The translations under genes were made by a program, and so were the position numbers. From JAQVXR01 sp050945755 (lineage in GTDB: Bacteria > Bacillota > Dehalobacteriia > Dehalobacteriales > Dehalobacteriaceae), in NCBI GenBank assembly GCA_050945755.1, contig JBMNTN010000057.1, forward strand, positions 1 through 12,113: 12,113 nucleotides of DNA, read 5' to 3'. This document shows positions 6,760-12,113 of the stretch, in pieces (within the stretch, counting starts at the first letter, position 1; each line of letters starts with the position of its first letter). Under the pieces are notes generated by a model. That model had not been told where the DNA came from and ran no database searches. It saw only the letters and a program-made list of their open reading frames with translations.

Positions 6760-8781
6760 CTATTTATTTTTTAGGCCATAGGCATTAATTTTTCTGTACA
6801 TGGTATTCCGGGAAACCCCCATTTTCTTGGCTGCTTGACTGATATTTCCTCCACACTCGATCAGTAAATTAGTAATCTCTTCTTTTTCCTGAGCTTCGAT
6901 TTTTTCCTTATGACGCTCCCTTTCCCGGTCAATATCAATGACCACGGATTTTTTATTTCGTACCGGCAGAGATTCTTTCCTCTCTCTTTCCAGTATTTCC
7001 TGCGGTAGGTCTTCCAGATAAAGCTTTCCGTCTAAAACAATACATGCCATTCTTTCCGCAATATTCTGCAGTTCCCGGATATTGCCCGGCCAGTGGTAAT
7101 TCTGCAACGTAGGAATAATAGCCGGATCAATCTTATCAATTTTTTTCCCTATTCTTTGGCATTCCTGCCGGAGGAAATGATTAAATAAAAGAGGGATATC
7201 ATCCAAACGACGGCGCAGAGGAGGGAGGGAAACAGAAATAACATTCAAGCGATAAAAAAGATCCCGACGAAAGTTACCAAGTTCTACCTGTTCCTGCAGG
7301 TTCTTGTTAGTTGCACTGATGATGCGCACATCGATGGGGATTACCTTATCACCGCCAATGCGGACAATTTTTCTCTCCTGAATCGCTCTAAGCAGAGAAG
7401 CCTGTTTACCTAAGTTCATATCGCCGATCTCATCTAAAAAGAGGGTCCCTCCGCCTGCTAGCTCAAATTTGCCCGGTCTTCCTCCTTTTTTCGCTCCCGT
7501 AAAAGCCCCGTCCACATAGCCGAATAATTCACTCCCGATCAGTTCCCGGGGAATCGCCCCGCAATTAAGAGCGACAAAAGGCCCGTTCTTCCGGAAACTC
7601 AAATTGTGGATAGCCTGGGCAAAAATTTCTTTTCCCGTGCCGCTTTCCCCCAAGAGCAACACATTACTGTCGCTTTCCGCCGCCATAGTGGCGATCCGCA
7701 CTGCTTCCTGAATCTCTTTACTGTTTCCTAGAATATCGGAAAACCGAAAGTTTGCCTGCGCACCGCTGATCTGGTTTACCAAATTTTTAACTTTATTTAA
7801 AGACTTGATGATTAGAATACCACCGCTGATATTCTCCTTATTGTCATGAACAATATTCCCCGATACCAAACAACTTCTATAACGATGATCAAATTCAAAA
7901 AACACCTCAAAATCCGAAAAGCCCTTGCCATTTTTGAGCAAATCGCTAATTTGACTGTTACACTTACCTTTAAACAATGCGCCAATATCTTTTTCTAGCA
8001 ATTGCTTGGCAGAAGTATGGAGAATCCTTTCCGCAGCCGGGTTTACCTGTGTGCTGATTCCTTCTGAATTAAAAATAATTACCCCGTCAGACATGTTATT
8101 ATAAATATTACTGATCCGGTTATTGGCCAGCGTTAACTGACGATTTTTAGACTCCACCCGTAACTGTTCCCCAATGGCTTTCGCTGCCGCCACCACCATC
8201 CCCAAAGTGTGTAAGTGAGTAGCATAGGACGGGCCGGACATCTGCAACACCCCAATCATGTTGCCCCTTTCATCCCATATTGGGCAAGCGGAACATGTCC
8301 ATAATTGCACCGGCCGGCAAAAATGCTCCTCTCCGTTTATCTGGACAGGTTTTCTCAATATTGATGCGGTTCCTATGCCGTTTGTCCCTCCCTGTTCTTC
8401 CAGCCAACAGCTTCCCGGCACCAAATTAATTTTCAGGGCATCTTTTAATGTATCCCGATCCCCTAGCATTTCCATGATATAACCTTGTTCATCCGCCAAG
8501 ATGACCACAAAACCTGTTCCAACAACAAATTTATAGAGATTTTCCATAAAGGGTTTGGAAATTTTAATGAGATCTTTTTGCTTATGCTTTAACACTATTA
8601 ATTCTTCCTCGGATAAAAGCAGACCGCTTCCTTTCCCGTAAGGATCCACCTGAGCGTTGCGGCATCTTTGCCAGGAAAGCTCAATTTCCGGTCTGACATA
8701 TCCTGAACCTAATTGACCATTTTTAATAAAATCTTCCCAGCATAGTTTAATGGATTGATGTTCTTTGGCAATATTTATCAT
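6760..8781 (-). CDS. Sigma-54-dependent transcriptional activator, AcoR type
   Basis: A 673-residue enhancer-binding protein. Residues about 75-210 are an AcoR-type GAF sensor region (GGTNGIGT at 131-138, a Cys pair at C163/C166). Residues about 225-330 are a PAS domain. Residues about 345-575 are the AAA+ sigma-54 interaction domain with Walker A GESGTGKE (378-385), the sigma-54 contact loop GAFTGA (425-430), Walker B LFLDE (447-451) and an arginine-finger region RRDLFYRLN (505-513). Residues about 635-670 are a Fis-type helix-turn-helix. All the motifs needed to open a sigma-54 promoter are intact. There is no receiver domain, so it is probably triggered by a small molecule, perhaps an aldehyde or alcohol. 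I start it at the ATG at 8781, five bases after GGAGG (8787-8791); a GTG at 8787 overlaps that site. The gene points the same way as the AOR operon and ends 250 bases before it. Confidence 0.94.
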   Translation of the reverse strand: MINIAKEHQSIKLCWEDFIKNGQLGSGYVRPEIELSWQRCRNAQVDPYGKGSGLLLSEEELIVLKHKQKDLIKISKPFMENLYKFVVGTGFVVILADEQGYIMEMLGDRDTLKDALKINLVPGSCWLEEQGGTNGIGTASILRKPVQINGEEHFCRPVQLWTCSACPIWDERGNMIGVLQMSGPSYATHLHTLGMVVAAAKAIGEQLRVESKNRQLTLANNRISNIYNNMSDGVIIFNSEGISTQVNPAAERILHTSAKQLLEKDIGALFKGKCNSQISDLLKNGKGFSDFEVFFEFDHRYRSCLVSGNIVHDNKENISGGILIIKSLNKVKNLVNQISGAQANFRFSDILGNSKEIQEAVRIATMAAESDSNVLLLGESGTGKEIFAQAIHNLSFRKNGPFVALNCGAIPRELIGSELFGYVDGAFTGAKKGGRPGKFELAGGGTLFLDEIGDMNLGKQASLLRAIQERKIVRIGGDKVIPIDVRIISATNKNLQEQVELGNFRRDLFYRLNVISVSLPPLRRRLDDIPLLFNHFLRQECQRIGKKIDKIDPAIIPTLQNYHWPGNIRELQNIAERMACIVLDGKLYLEDLPQEILERERKESLPVRNKKSVVIDIDRERERHKEKIEAQEKEEITNLLIECGGNISQAAKKMGVSRNTMYRKINAYGLKNK

Positions 8782-8830
8782 CAACACCTCCTACCATAGT
8801 GCTCAAGCGTCATAAAACATCTTCTATATA

Positions 8831-8859
8831 AGTGTATAACGAGAAAGTACTTCTTTCAA
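8831..8859 (-). promoter_or_regulatory. Possible sigma-A promoter of the activator gene
   Basis: On the minus strand TTGAAA (8859-8854) is followed after 17 bases by TACACT (8836-8831), a modest match to TTGACA/TATAAT. TATACA lies two bases closer as an alternative -10. Either would give a leader of about 40-50 bases before the activator ATG. This is the best candidate in the 8788-8905 gap, but it is not strong. Confidence 0.4.
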
Positions 8860-8905
8860 GAACATCTAATTTTCAATATTTACTTACCGAGATCATGCCC
8901 CATAG

Positions 8906-8932
8906 AAAAACCCGCTTTGACAGCGGGTTTTT
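8906..8932 (-). terminator. Terminator after the 63-residue protein gene
   Basis: A perfect 11-bp stem, AAAAACCCGCT (8906-8916) with AGCGGGTTTTT (8922-8932), has a five-base loop. On the minus strand it lies 16 bases after the stop of the small gene and ends in five T residues. The symmetrical A and T tracts would allow it to work both ways, but no plus-strand gene leads into it. Confidence 0.88.
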
Positions 8933-8947
8933 AAAAAGAAAGAGTTA

Positions 8948-9139
8948 TTAATCCTTTGCTCTCATGCGGTTTTTGGAAGTCAAGTTATTGGGCGGTGTCT
9001 TATAGGGATTCTCCCTTTTTATATCATGTTCAGCGGCGGTCAACTTCCGGGAATCCGGATCGTCCACCAGTTCTCCTTTAAAGCTTTTCATGTTATCCTT
9101 CACGTTGAGTTCTTTATCCATCGTTTGAATTTTAACCAC
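8948..9139 (-). CDS. Small charged protein of unknown function
   Basis: A 63-residue, very hydrophilic protein with a GTG start at 9139. The site AAAGGAGG at 9146-9153, six bases away, is strong and supports this start over an in-frame ATG at 9121. The sequence is dense in Lys, Asp, Glu and Asn, has no cysteine and no hydrophobic segment, and is probably disordered (for example VDDPDSRKLTAAEHDIKRENP). I recognise no family. Small, charged, highly expressed-looking proteins in spore formers are sometimes spore or stress proteins, but nothing here shows that. It has its own terminator and lies back to back with the candidate RNA gene, so the two may share a divergent regulatory region of about 90 bases. 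Confidence 0.72.
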   Translation of the reverse strand: MVKIQTMDKELNVKDNMKSFKGELVDDPDSRKLTAAEHDIKRENPYKTPPNNLTSKNRMRAKD

Positions 9140-9205
9140 AGAATCCCTCCTTTCTTCTCCATCTAGTTTCTCTAAGAAAGATGTACCCTATACCTCAGTT
9201 CTCAC

Positions 9206-9234
9206 TTGCAGAAAAGACTTGAGTATGATAATAT
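9206..9234 (+). promoter_or_regulatory. Possible extended -10 promoter for the structured RNA
   Basis: TTGCAG (9206-9211), a 17-base spacer and TAATAT (9229-9234), with TG one base before the -10 (9226-9227), form an extended -10-like promoter. Transcription would start near 9241. The -35 match is only moderate, so confidence rests on spacing and on the terminated structured region downstream. Confidence 0.4.
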
Positions 9235-9240
9235 AACCTT

Positions 9241-9468
9241 GTTAAAAAAATTATAAACAAATGCCTGAGATATACGTCAATTTGATTATGTCCAACCTAC
9301 ATGAGAAATTCGGGAATTCGATGGTATGTAGCTGTCGAGCCGTCTTTAGAACGGAAGGCAAAAGCATATCTAGAATGCCCCCCTGCGAGAAGCAGGTCTG
9401 GACATATCAAAAGACGATATTTTGGGCGTTTCTGCAGAACTTACCAGTCGGTAAGTTTTTTATTTTTT
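9241..9468 (+). ncRNA. Candidate structured RNA (orphan ncRNA or riboswitch-like leader)
   Basis: The stretch between the small gene and the membrane protein gene has no convincing reading frame but is rich in helices. TATGTCCA (9287-9294) pairs perfectly with TGGACATA (9399-9406), about 105 bases away, and one bulge adds two more pairs. Inside this closing helix lie four hairpins in a row: CTACAT/ATGTAG (9297-9302, 9326-9331), CCGT/ACGG (9340-9343, 9351-9354), GGCA/TGCC (9357-9360, 9376-9379) and CCTGC/GCAGG (9382-9386, 9392-9396). A terminator follows at 9438-9457. This is the layout of a multi-branch RNA ending at its own terminator. It does not match the conserved cores of the riboswitches, 6S RNA or T-box leaders that I know. 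It may act alone or attenuate the membrane protein gene 100 bases downstream. Confidence 0.5.
9438..9468 (+). terminator. Terminator of the candidate structured RNA
   Basis: An 8-bp perfect stem, AACTTACC (9438-9445) with GGTAAGTT (9450-9457), has a four-base loop and a tail of T residues broken by one A (9456-9468). No T run follows on the other strand, so it acts on plus-strand transcripts. No protein gene precedes it on that strand, which is the main reason to propose an RNA gene there. Confidence 0.88.
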
Positions 9469-9565
9469 ACAAATAAAAATCTACCCGCATCATTTCTCTT
9501 GGGGTGGGAAACCTATATTCACCATGTTTTAACTATTGATTCTATTAATATCTTAGGAGTGAAAT

Positions 9566-10015
9566 ATGATCAGAGACAAGCTGGTAACTGGGGCGGTGAT
9601 CGGAACAGCCGCTTTCATTATTCAAAATTTATACGCCTTGGGGGCTAAAGCGTTCAATATTCCTACCCTTACTTACGTCGACTACGGAAGAATTCTGCTC
9701 CTATCGAAAGTTATGAAAGGCACAATTGCTGTCATAATCGGACTCATCGGCCATCTAATCTGGGAAATTATACTCGGTGTTATTTTTGTCTATATCATCT
9801 TAAATACTTCCAGACGATACTCCTTTCTCAAGGGAATTATCTTTGGAGCATCTGTTTGGTTTTTTATTAATTTAGCCGCCACATTATTTAGCATCCCCGT
9901 AATTGCCCATGTATCGCCTACCACTGTAACCTTTTTTTTGATCGGATCAATCATCTTCGGTTTTACCATTGCCTTTACTCTTAACATCTTGCATAGCTAC
10001 AAGATAAAAATCTAG
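9566..10015 (+). CDS. Small four-helix membrane protein of unknown function
   Basis: A 149-residue integral membrane protein with four predicted helices at about 7-25, 52-79, 88-112 and 119-141. Short polar loops separate the last three; a longer loop (26-50) with AFNIPTLTYVDYGRI follows the first. The ATG is preceded by AGGAG at 9555-9559, six bases away. Charged residues inside the second helix region (GHLIWE, H63 and E67) are unusual and could bind a metal or proton. I recognise no family with certainty. The gene lies about 100 bases downstream of the terminator of the structured RNA, in the right position to be controlled by it, and about 130 bases before the transporter gene, which has its own promoter. 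Confidence 0.82.
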   Translation: MIRDKLVTGAVIGTAAFIIQNLYALGAKAFNIPTLTYVDYGRILLLSKVMKGTIAVIIGLIGHLIWEIILGVIFVYIILNTSRRYSFLKGIIFGASVWFFINLAATLFSIPVIAHVSPTTVTFFLIGSIIFGFTIAFTLNILHSYKIKI

Positions 10016-10051
10016 AACAGTTTTATATCCCTAAATTAACGCTTTTATTGA

Positions 10052-10080
10052 TTGACAAATTTCAGCACCACCTTTACGAT
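10052..10080 (+). promoter_or_regulatory. Sigma-A promoter of the transporter gene
   Basis: A perfect -35 TTGACA (10052-10057), a 17-base spacer and TACGAT (10075-10080) form a good sigma-A promoter, with transcription starting near 10087. The leader contains a 9-bp inverted repeat, TTATTGTTT (10085-10093) and AAACAATAA (10118-10126). It begins at the likely start site and could be an operator or a leader hairpin. Confidence 0.72.
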
Positions 10081-10145
10081 AAGCTTATTGTTTAAGTAAT
10101 TAGGCCATCCGTATGACAAACAATAAAACAATCAAAGGTGCTAAG

Positions 10146-11018
10146 ATGAACAATTACTTTAAAGGCGTAATCATGGTGCTGATATCTGCTTTTGGCTTTG
10201 CTTTGATGCCAAGTCTTGCTATTTTTGCTTATCAAAGCCAAATAACTGTATTAACTCTCCTCTTTTTCAGGTTTTTTTTGGCCGGGATTCTATTTTTTCT
10301 TTATCTTTATCTCAAACCGGAAAAAGTTTACCTCAGTAAAAACACCTTATTTAAATTATTTCTTATCGGTGCAGTTTTTTACAACTTACAGTCAATTTTA
10401 TATTTTTCTGCGGTGAAATATATTGCTCCTTCCCTGGCAGTGCTTATTGTCTATACTCACCCGGTAATTATTGCCTTGGCTACTTCAATTTTGGACCATG
10501 AACCTCTAACTATAAAAGTAATTCTTTCCGTGCTGGTCTCTTTTTTTGGCATGGCACTAATGCTTGGTACTTCTTTTACAAGTATCAACGGACTGGGGAT
10601 ACTTCTTGCCGCAGGAACTTCCATTATTTATGCCGTTTATGTCATCCTCACTAACAAAATGTTAAAGACCATTCCCCCTTTGACTGCCAGCGCCTATATT
10701 TCCCTTTCTGCTTCTTTCGGACTGCTCATGGTCAGTCTTCTCTCCGGAAGTTTCAGTCTTAGTTTCCAAGCCAGCGCTTGGCCTTGGATTATCGTGCTGG
10801 TAATCTTCTCTACAGTTATCGCTTTGTTGACCTTTTATCGCGGCCTGGAAGTGCTGGGGCCGACTAAAGCGACAATTTTAAGTATGGCGGAACCTCTTTT
10901 TGGAATTTTCTTGTCCATTCTCCTCTTCCAAGACCATTTGACACTGCTTCAGATGATCGGTGCTGCTGGAGTTATTTCCGGCGCAGTGGCGGTAGTTTAT
11001 AAACCGGAAATAACTTGA
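10146..11018 (+). CDS. EamA/DMT-superfamily transporter
   Basis: A 290-residue inner-membrane protein with about ten hydrophobic helices in two similar halves (about 1-130 and 140-285), the layout of the EamA (RhaT/YdcZ-like) branch of the drug/metabolite transporter superfamily. Typical features are the opening GVIMVLISAFGFALMP, the motif SPSLAVLIVYTHPVIIAL-like stretch ending the first half, and the second-half LGPTKATILSMAEPLFGIFLSILLFQD. The family exports or imports metabolites such as amino acids or purines; the substrate cannot be told from sequence. I start it at the ATG at 10146, five bases after AAAGGTG (10134-10140). An in-frame ATG at 10113 has no ribosome binding site and would add a polar 11-residue head. 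It has its own promoter and no clear operon partner. Confidence 0.88.
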   Translation: MNNYFKGVIMVLISAFGFALMPSLAIFAYQSQITVLTLLFFRFFLAGILFFLYLYLKPEKVYLSKNTLFKLFLIGAVFYNLQSILYFSAVKYIAPSLAVLIVYTHPVIIALATSILDHEPLTIKVILSVLVSFFGMALMLGTSFTSINGLGILLAAGTSIIYAVYVILTNKMLKTIPPLTASAYISLSASFGLLMVSLLSGSFSLSFQASAWPWIIVLVIFSTVIALLTFYRGLEVLGPTKATILSMAEPLFGIFLSILLFQDHLTLLQMIGAAGVISGAVAVVYKPEIT

Positions 11019-11102
11019 ACTTTTAATTTACCTCCTTTGTAACAAGTCCAGCCGCCGAAACATAGCATAAAATATAGGACAACTCGAAAGGAGGATGGCA
11101 TA

Positions 11103-11237
11103 ATGGGTATTTTAGGAGGCATTTCCCGCTGCTTCAACGGCGACAACGGTTTCGAAGGAATCATCGACCTGATTATTATTCTCATTGTTCTGCAGTTCCT
11201 GTGCAGTTGTGTACTCGGCAACGAAAGAGACTGTTAG
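11103..11237 (+). CDS. Tiny hydrophobic Cys-containing peptide A (44 residues)
   Basis: A 44-residue peptide: a polar glycine-rich head (1-19), one hydrophobic segment of about 18 residues (20-37) and a short polar tail, with cysteines at 10, 34, 36 and 44. The ATG follows a perfect AAAGGAGG (11087-11094) at eight bases. The core IIDLIIILIVLQFLC (20-34) is identical to that of the next peptide, and the DNA differs only at synonymous sites, so both are real genes. It is probably a single-span membrane or surface-associated peptide. Similar short peptides occur in spore-forming Clostridia, and a CATAAAATA sequence at 11066-11074 resembles a sporulation sigma-E/K -10 element, but no matching -35 was found. 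Function is unknown. Confidence 0.8.
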   Translation: MGILGGISRCFNGDNGFEGIIDLIIILIVLQFLCSCVLGNERDC

Positions 11238-11393
11238 TTTATAACCCCTTGGTAACAAATTAAGAGAAAAATAACAATTTGTTGAAAGGAGTTTATCATG
11301 GAAAGCGTAGCCGGATTGCTTGACAGAAAAGACTGCGTGTTTGACGACATAATCGACCTGATTATTATTCTGATCGTACTGCAATTTCTCTGC
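11160..11393 (+). repeat. Duplicated 45-base core shared by the two peptides
   Basis: The blocks 11160-11204 and 11349-11393 are direct repeats matching at 38 of 45 bases. All seven differences are at third codon positions and leave the 15 encoded residues unchanged. The flanks do not align, so this is an old gene duplication held by selection rather than a recent copy. Confidence 0.9.
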
Positions 11394-11417
11394 TGTGCAG
11401 TAGTAAATAATCATTAA
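11298..11417 (+). CDS. Tiny hydrophobic Cys-containing peptide B (39 residues)
   Basis: A 39-residue paralogue of the preceding peptide, with a charged head (1-17), the same core IIDLIIILIVLQFLC at residues 18-32 and the tail CAVVNNH. Cysteines are at 13, 32 and 33. AAAGGAG at 11285-11291 lies six bases before the ATG. Heads and tails of the two peptides are unrelated, so only the hydrophobic core and the acidic residues before it are conserved. The 60 bases between them contain an 8-bp inverted repeat (11254-11261 with 11276-11283) without a T run, which ends just before the ribosome binding site and might influence translation. The two genes are probably cotranscribed. Function is unknown; a two-peptide membrane or spore-surface pair is possible. 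Confidence 0.8.
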   Translation: MESVAGLLDRKDCVFDDIIDLIIILIVLQFLCCAVVNNH

Positions 11418-11429
11418 CATAATTGCATA

Positions 11430-11455
11430 CAGCCTCCTGAAAGGCGGCTGCAATT
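11430..11455 (+). terminator. Possible weak terminator after the peptide genes
   Basis: CAGCC-T-CCT (11430-11438) pairs with AGG-C-GGCTG (11442-11450) around a GAA loop, with one mismatch. It is followed by CAATTT, which is a poor T tract. It lies 12 bases after the stop of peptide B and is the only candidate end for that transcript before the converging ATPase gene. Confidence 0.5.
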
Positions 11456-11489
11456 TATGGAAAATTATCAGCCAAAATAATAAGAAAAG

Positions 11490-11516
11490 GGGAGTGCCGG
11501 TCGTACAGGCACTCCC
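11490..11516 (-). terminator. Terminator of the P-type ATPase gene
   Basis: A perfect 9-bp stem, GGGAGTGCC (11490-11498) with GGCACTCCC (11508-11516), runs on the minus strand into CTTTTCTTATTATTTT. It lies just after the ATPase stop codon at 11527. It also faces the peptide genes and may help block converging transcription. Confidence 0.85.
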
Positions 11517-11526
11517 TAAATTTATT

Positions 11527-12113
11527 TTAAGCCTCTGTTCCCAGAAGATTGCGGTTTCCTTTGATGGCTTTGCTGATTTCTACCACCACCAGCGGTATCA
11601 AGCTCAATCCCAGTACCACCGCCCAATCACCAAGCTGGAGAAGCGCTGTTTCAAATATTCCCCTGAAGAAGGGAACAAAAACGATTACCAATTGCAGAAC
11701 TATCGATAAGAAAAAGGCGTAAACCAAAGTTCGGTTAGTACCAATCCCCAGTCGGAAAAGAGAGAGATTAAAGCTTCTTGCATTAAAGGAATGAATCAGC
11801 TGCGAAAGTGCCATCGTTAAAAAGGCCATGGTGTGGGCTTCTTCTACACTCCTCCCCCAACTAAGCGCCAGCCAGTAAGCGGCAAGAGAAACCACGCCGA
11901 TGATCGCCCCCTGATAAAGGATACTTACCCCGACGCCTCCGGCAAAAACACCTTCCCGGGGATTTCTCGGCGGCTTGTTCATCACACCTTTTTCCGCCGG
12001 TTCCAATCCTAAGGCCAGTGCCGGCGGACCATCTGTGATTAAGTTCAGCCAGAGAATCTGAATAGGGGTTAAGGGACTGCCCAAACCTAAAATAATAGCA
12101 GAAAAAATGGCGA
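11527..12113 (-). CDS. Calcium-type P-type ATPase, C-terminal part (cut by window edge)
   Basis: Only the last 194 or so codons are in the window; the frame stays open to the right edge (first full codon at 12111-12109). The fragment covers the C-terminal membrane helices of a P2-type ATPase. The helix WLNLITDGPPALALGLEP carries the N-x2-T-D pattern that in SERCA helix M6 binds Ca2+ (N796, T799, D800), which favours Ca2+ (or Ca2+/Mn2+) export over Na+ or K+. Further helices, with HTMAFLTMALSQLIHSFNARS typical of bacterial and SERCA-type pumps, follow to the C-terminus. The catalytic Asp and nucleotide-binding domains lie outside the window. The gene ends at a good terminator. Confidence 0.9.
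   Translation of the reverse strand, partial: AIFSAIILGLGSPLTPIQILWLNLITDGPPALALGLEPAEKGVMNKPPRNPREGVFAGGVGVSILYQGAIIGVVSLAAYWLALSWGRSVEEAHTMAFLTMALSQLIHSFNARSFNLSLFRLGIGTNRTLVYAFFLSIVLQLVIVFVPFFRGIFETALLQLGDWAVVLGLSLIPLVVVEISKAIKGNRNLLGTEA

Noticed and set aside
8782..8787. GTG start at 8787 for the sigma-54 activator
   Set aside because: This codon overlaps the GGAGG ribosome binding site (8787-8791); the ATG at 8781 has correct spacing.
9261..9476. Match of this stretch to a TPP riboswitch because of CTGAGA at 9265-9270
   Set aside because: The other conserved TPP elements are absent and the helices do not fit the TPP fold.
9301..9648. A 115-residue open frame on the plus strand
   Set aside because: It runs through the hairpins and terminator of the RNA region and into the start of the membrane protein gene in another frame, lacks a ribosome binding site, and has no protein-like pattern.
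10113..10145. ATG at 10113 as start of the EamA transporter
   Set aside because: There is no ribosome binding site before it and it lies in the loop of a leader inverted repeat; the ATG at 10146 follows AAAGGTG.
11112..11453. A 113-residue open frame on the minus strand across both peptide genes
   Set aside because: It is antisense to two genes with perfect ribosome binding sites. The silent-only differences between the repeats fit the plus-strand frame, not this one.
1..12113. CRISPR arrays, tRNA or rRNA genes
   Set aside because: No spaced identical repeats of CRISPR length, no cloverleaf with a conserved T-loop and no rRNA-like segments were seen on reading both strands.

Overview
The window looks like chromosome from a strictly anaerobic, spore-former-type Firmicute (class Clostridia, Peptococcaceae/Desulfitobacteriales-like). 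This rests on strong AGGAGG-type ribosome binding sites, moderate GC content, a low-potential tungsten/iron-sulfur enzyme cluster, a sigma-54 activator and short hydrophobic peptides of a kind seen in such genomes. The taxonomy is inference; no rRNA or species marker is present.

Layout. At 1-207 there is the end of an unknown upstream unit with a strong hairpin. A lipoprotein gene of unknown function follows on the plus strand (208-798), and a two-way terminator (836-877) separates it from the main cluster. Positions 875-6509, all on the minus strand, hold a tight six-gene operon. In transcription order it encodes a four-cluster polyferredoxin, a tungsten aldehyde:ferredoxin oxidoreductase (AOR) catalytic subunit, NuoE/HydC-like, NuoF/HydB-like and HoxU/NuoG-like electron-transfer subunits, and a MoaD/ThiS-like sulfur carrier. 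Genes overlap or lie within 45 bases of each other. Upstream are a clear -24/-12 sigma-54 promoter (6582-6597), a terminator (6601-6628), a block of repeated GTGACA-type sites (6672-6753) and a gene for an AcoR-type sigma-54 activator (6760-8781). I read this as one regulated module: the activator binds the repeats and switches on an aldehyde-oxidising complex that passes electrons to NAD(P)+ and probably ferredoxin, a candidate flavin-based bifurcating (or confurcating) enzyme.

Positions 8788-9565 hold a terminator, a 63-residue charged protein gene (minus strand) and a gene-free stretch of about 425 bases. That stretch contains a convincing candidate structured RNA (about 9241-9468) with its own terminator. 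Positions 9566-11018 (plus strand) encode a small four-helix membrane protein and an EamA/DMT-family transporter with a good sigma-A promoter. Positions 11103-11417 encode two tiny paralogous hydrophobic peptides, 44 and 39 residues. Their shared 15-residue core differs at seven bases, all synonymous. The window ends in the C-terminal part of a calcium-type P-type ATPase on the minus strand, entering from the right edge.

The most interesting items are the AOR-HydBC-like complex with its unusual HoxU-like subunit and sigma-54 switch, the structured RNA, and the peptide pair under visible purifying selection. No rRNA, tRNA, CRISPR array or complete insertion sequence was seen.
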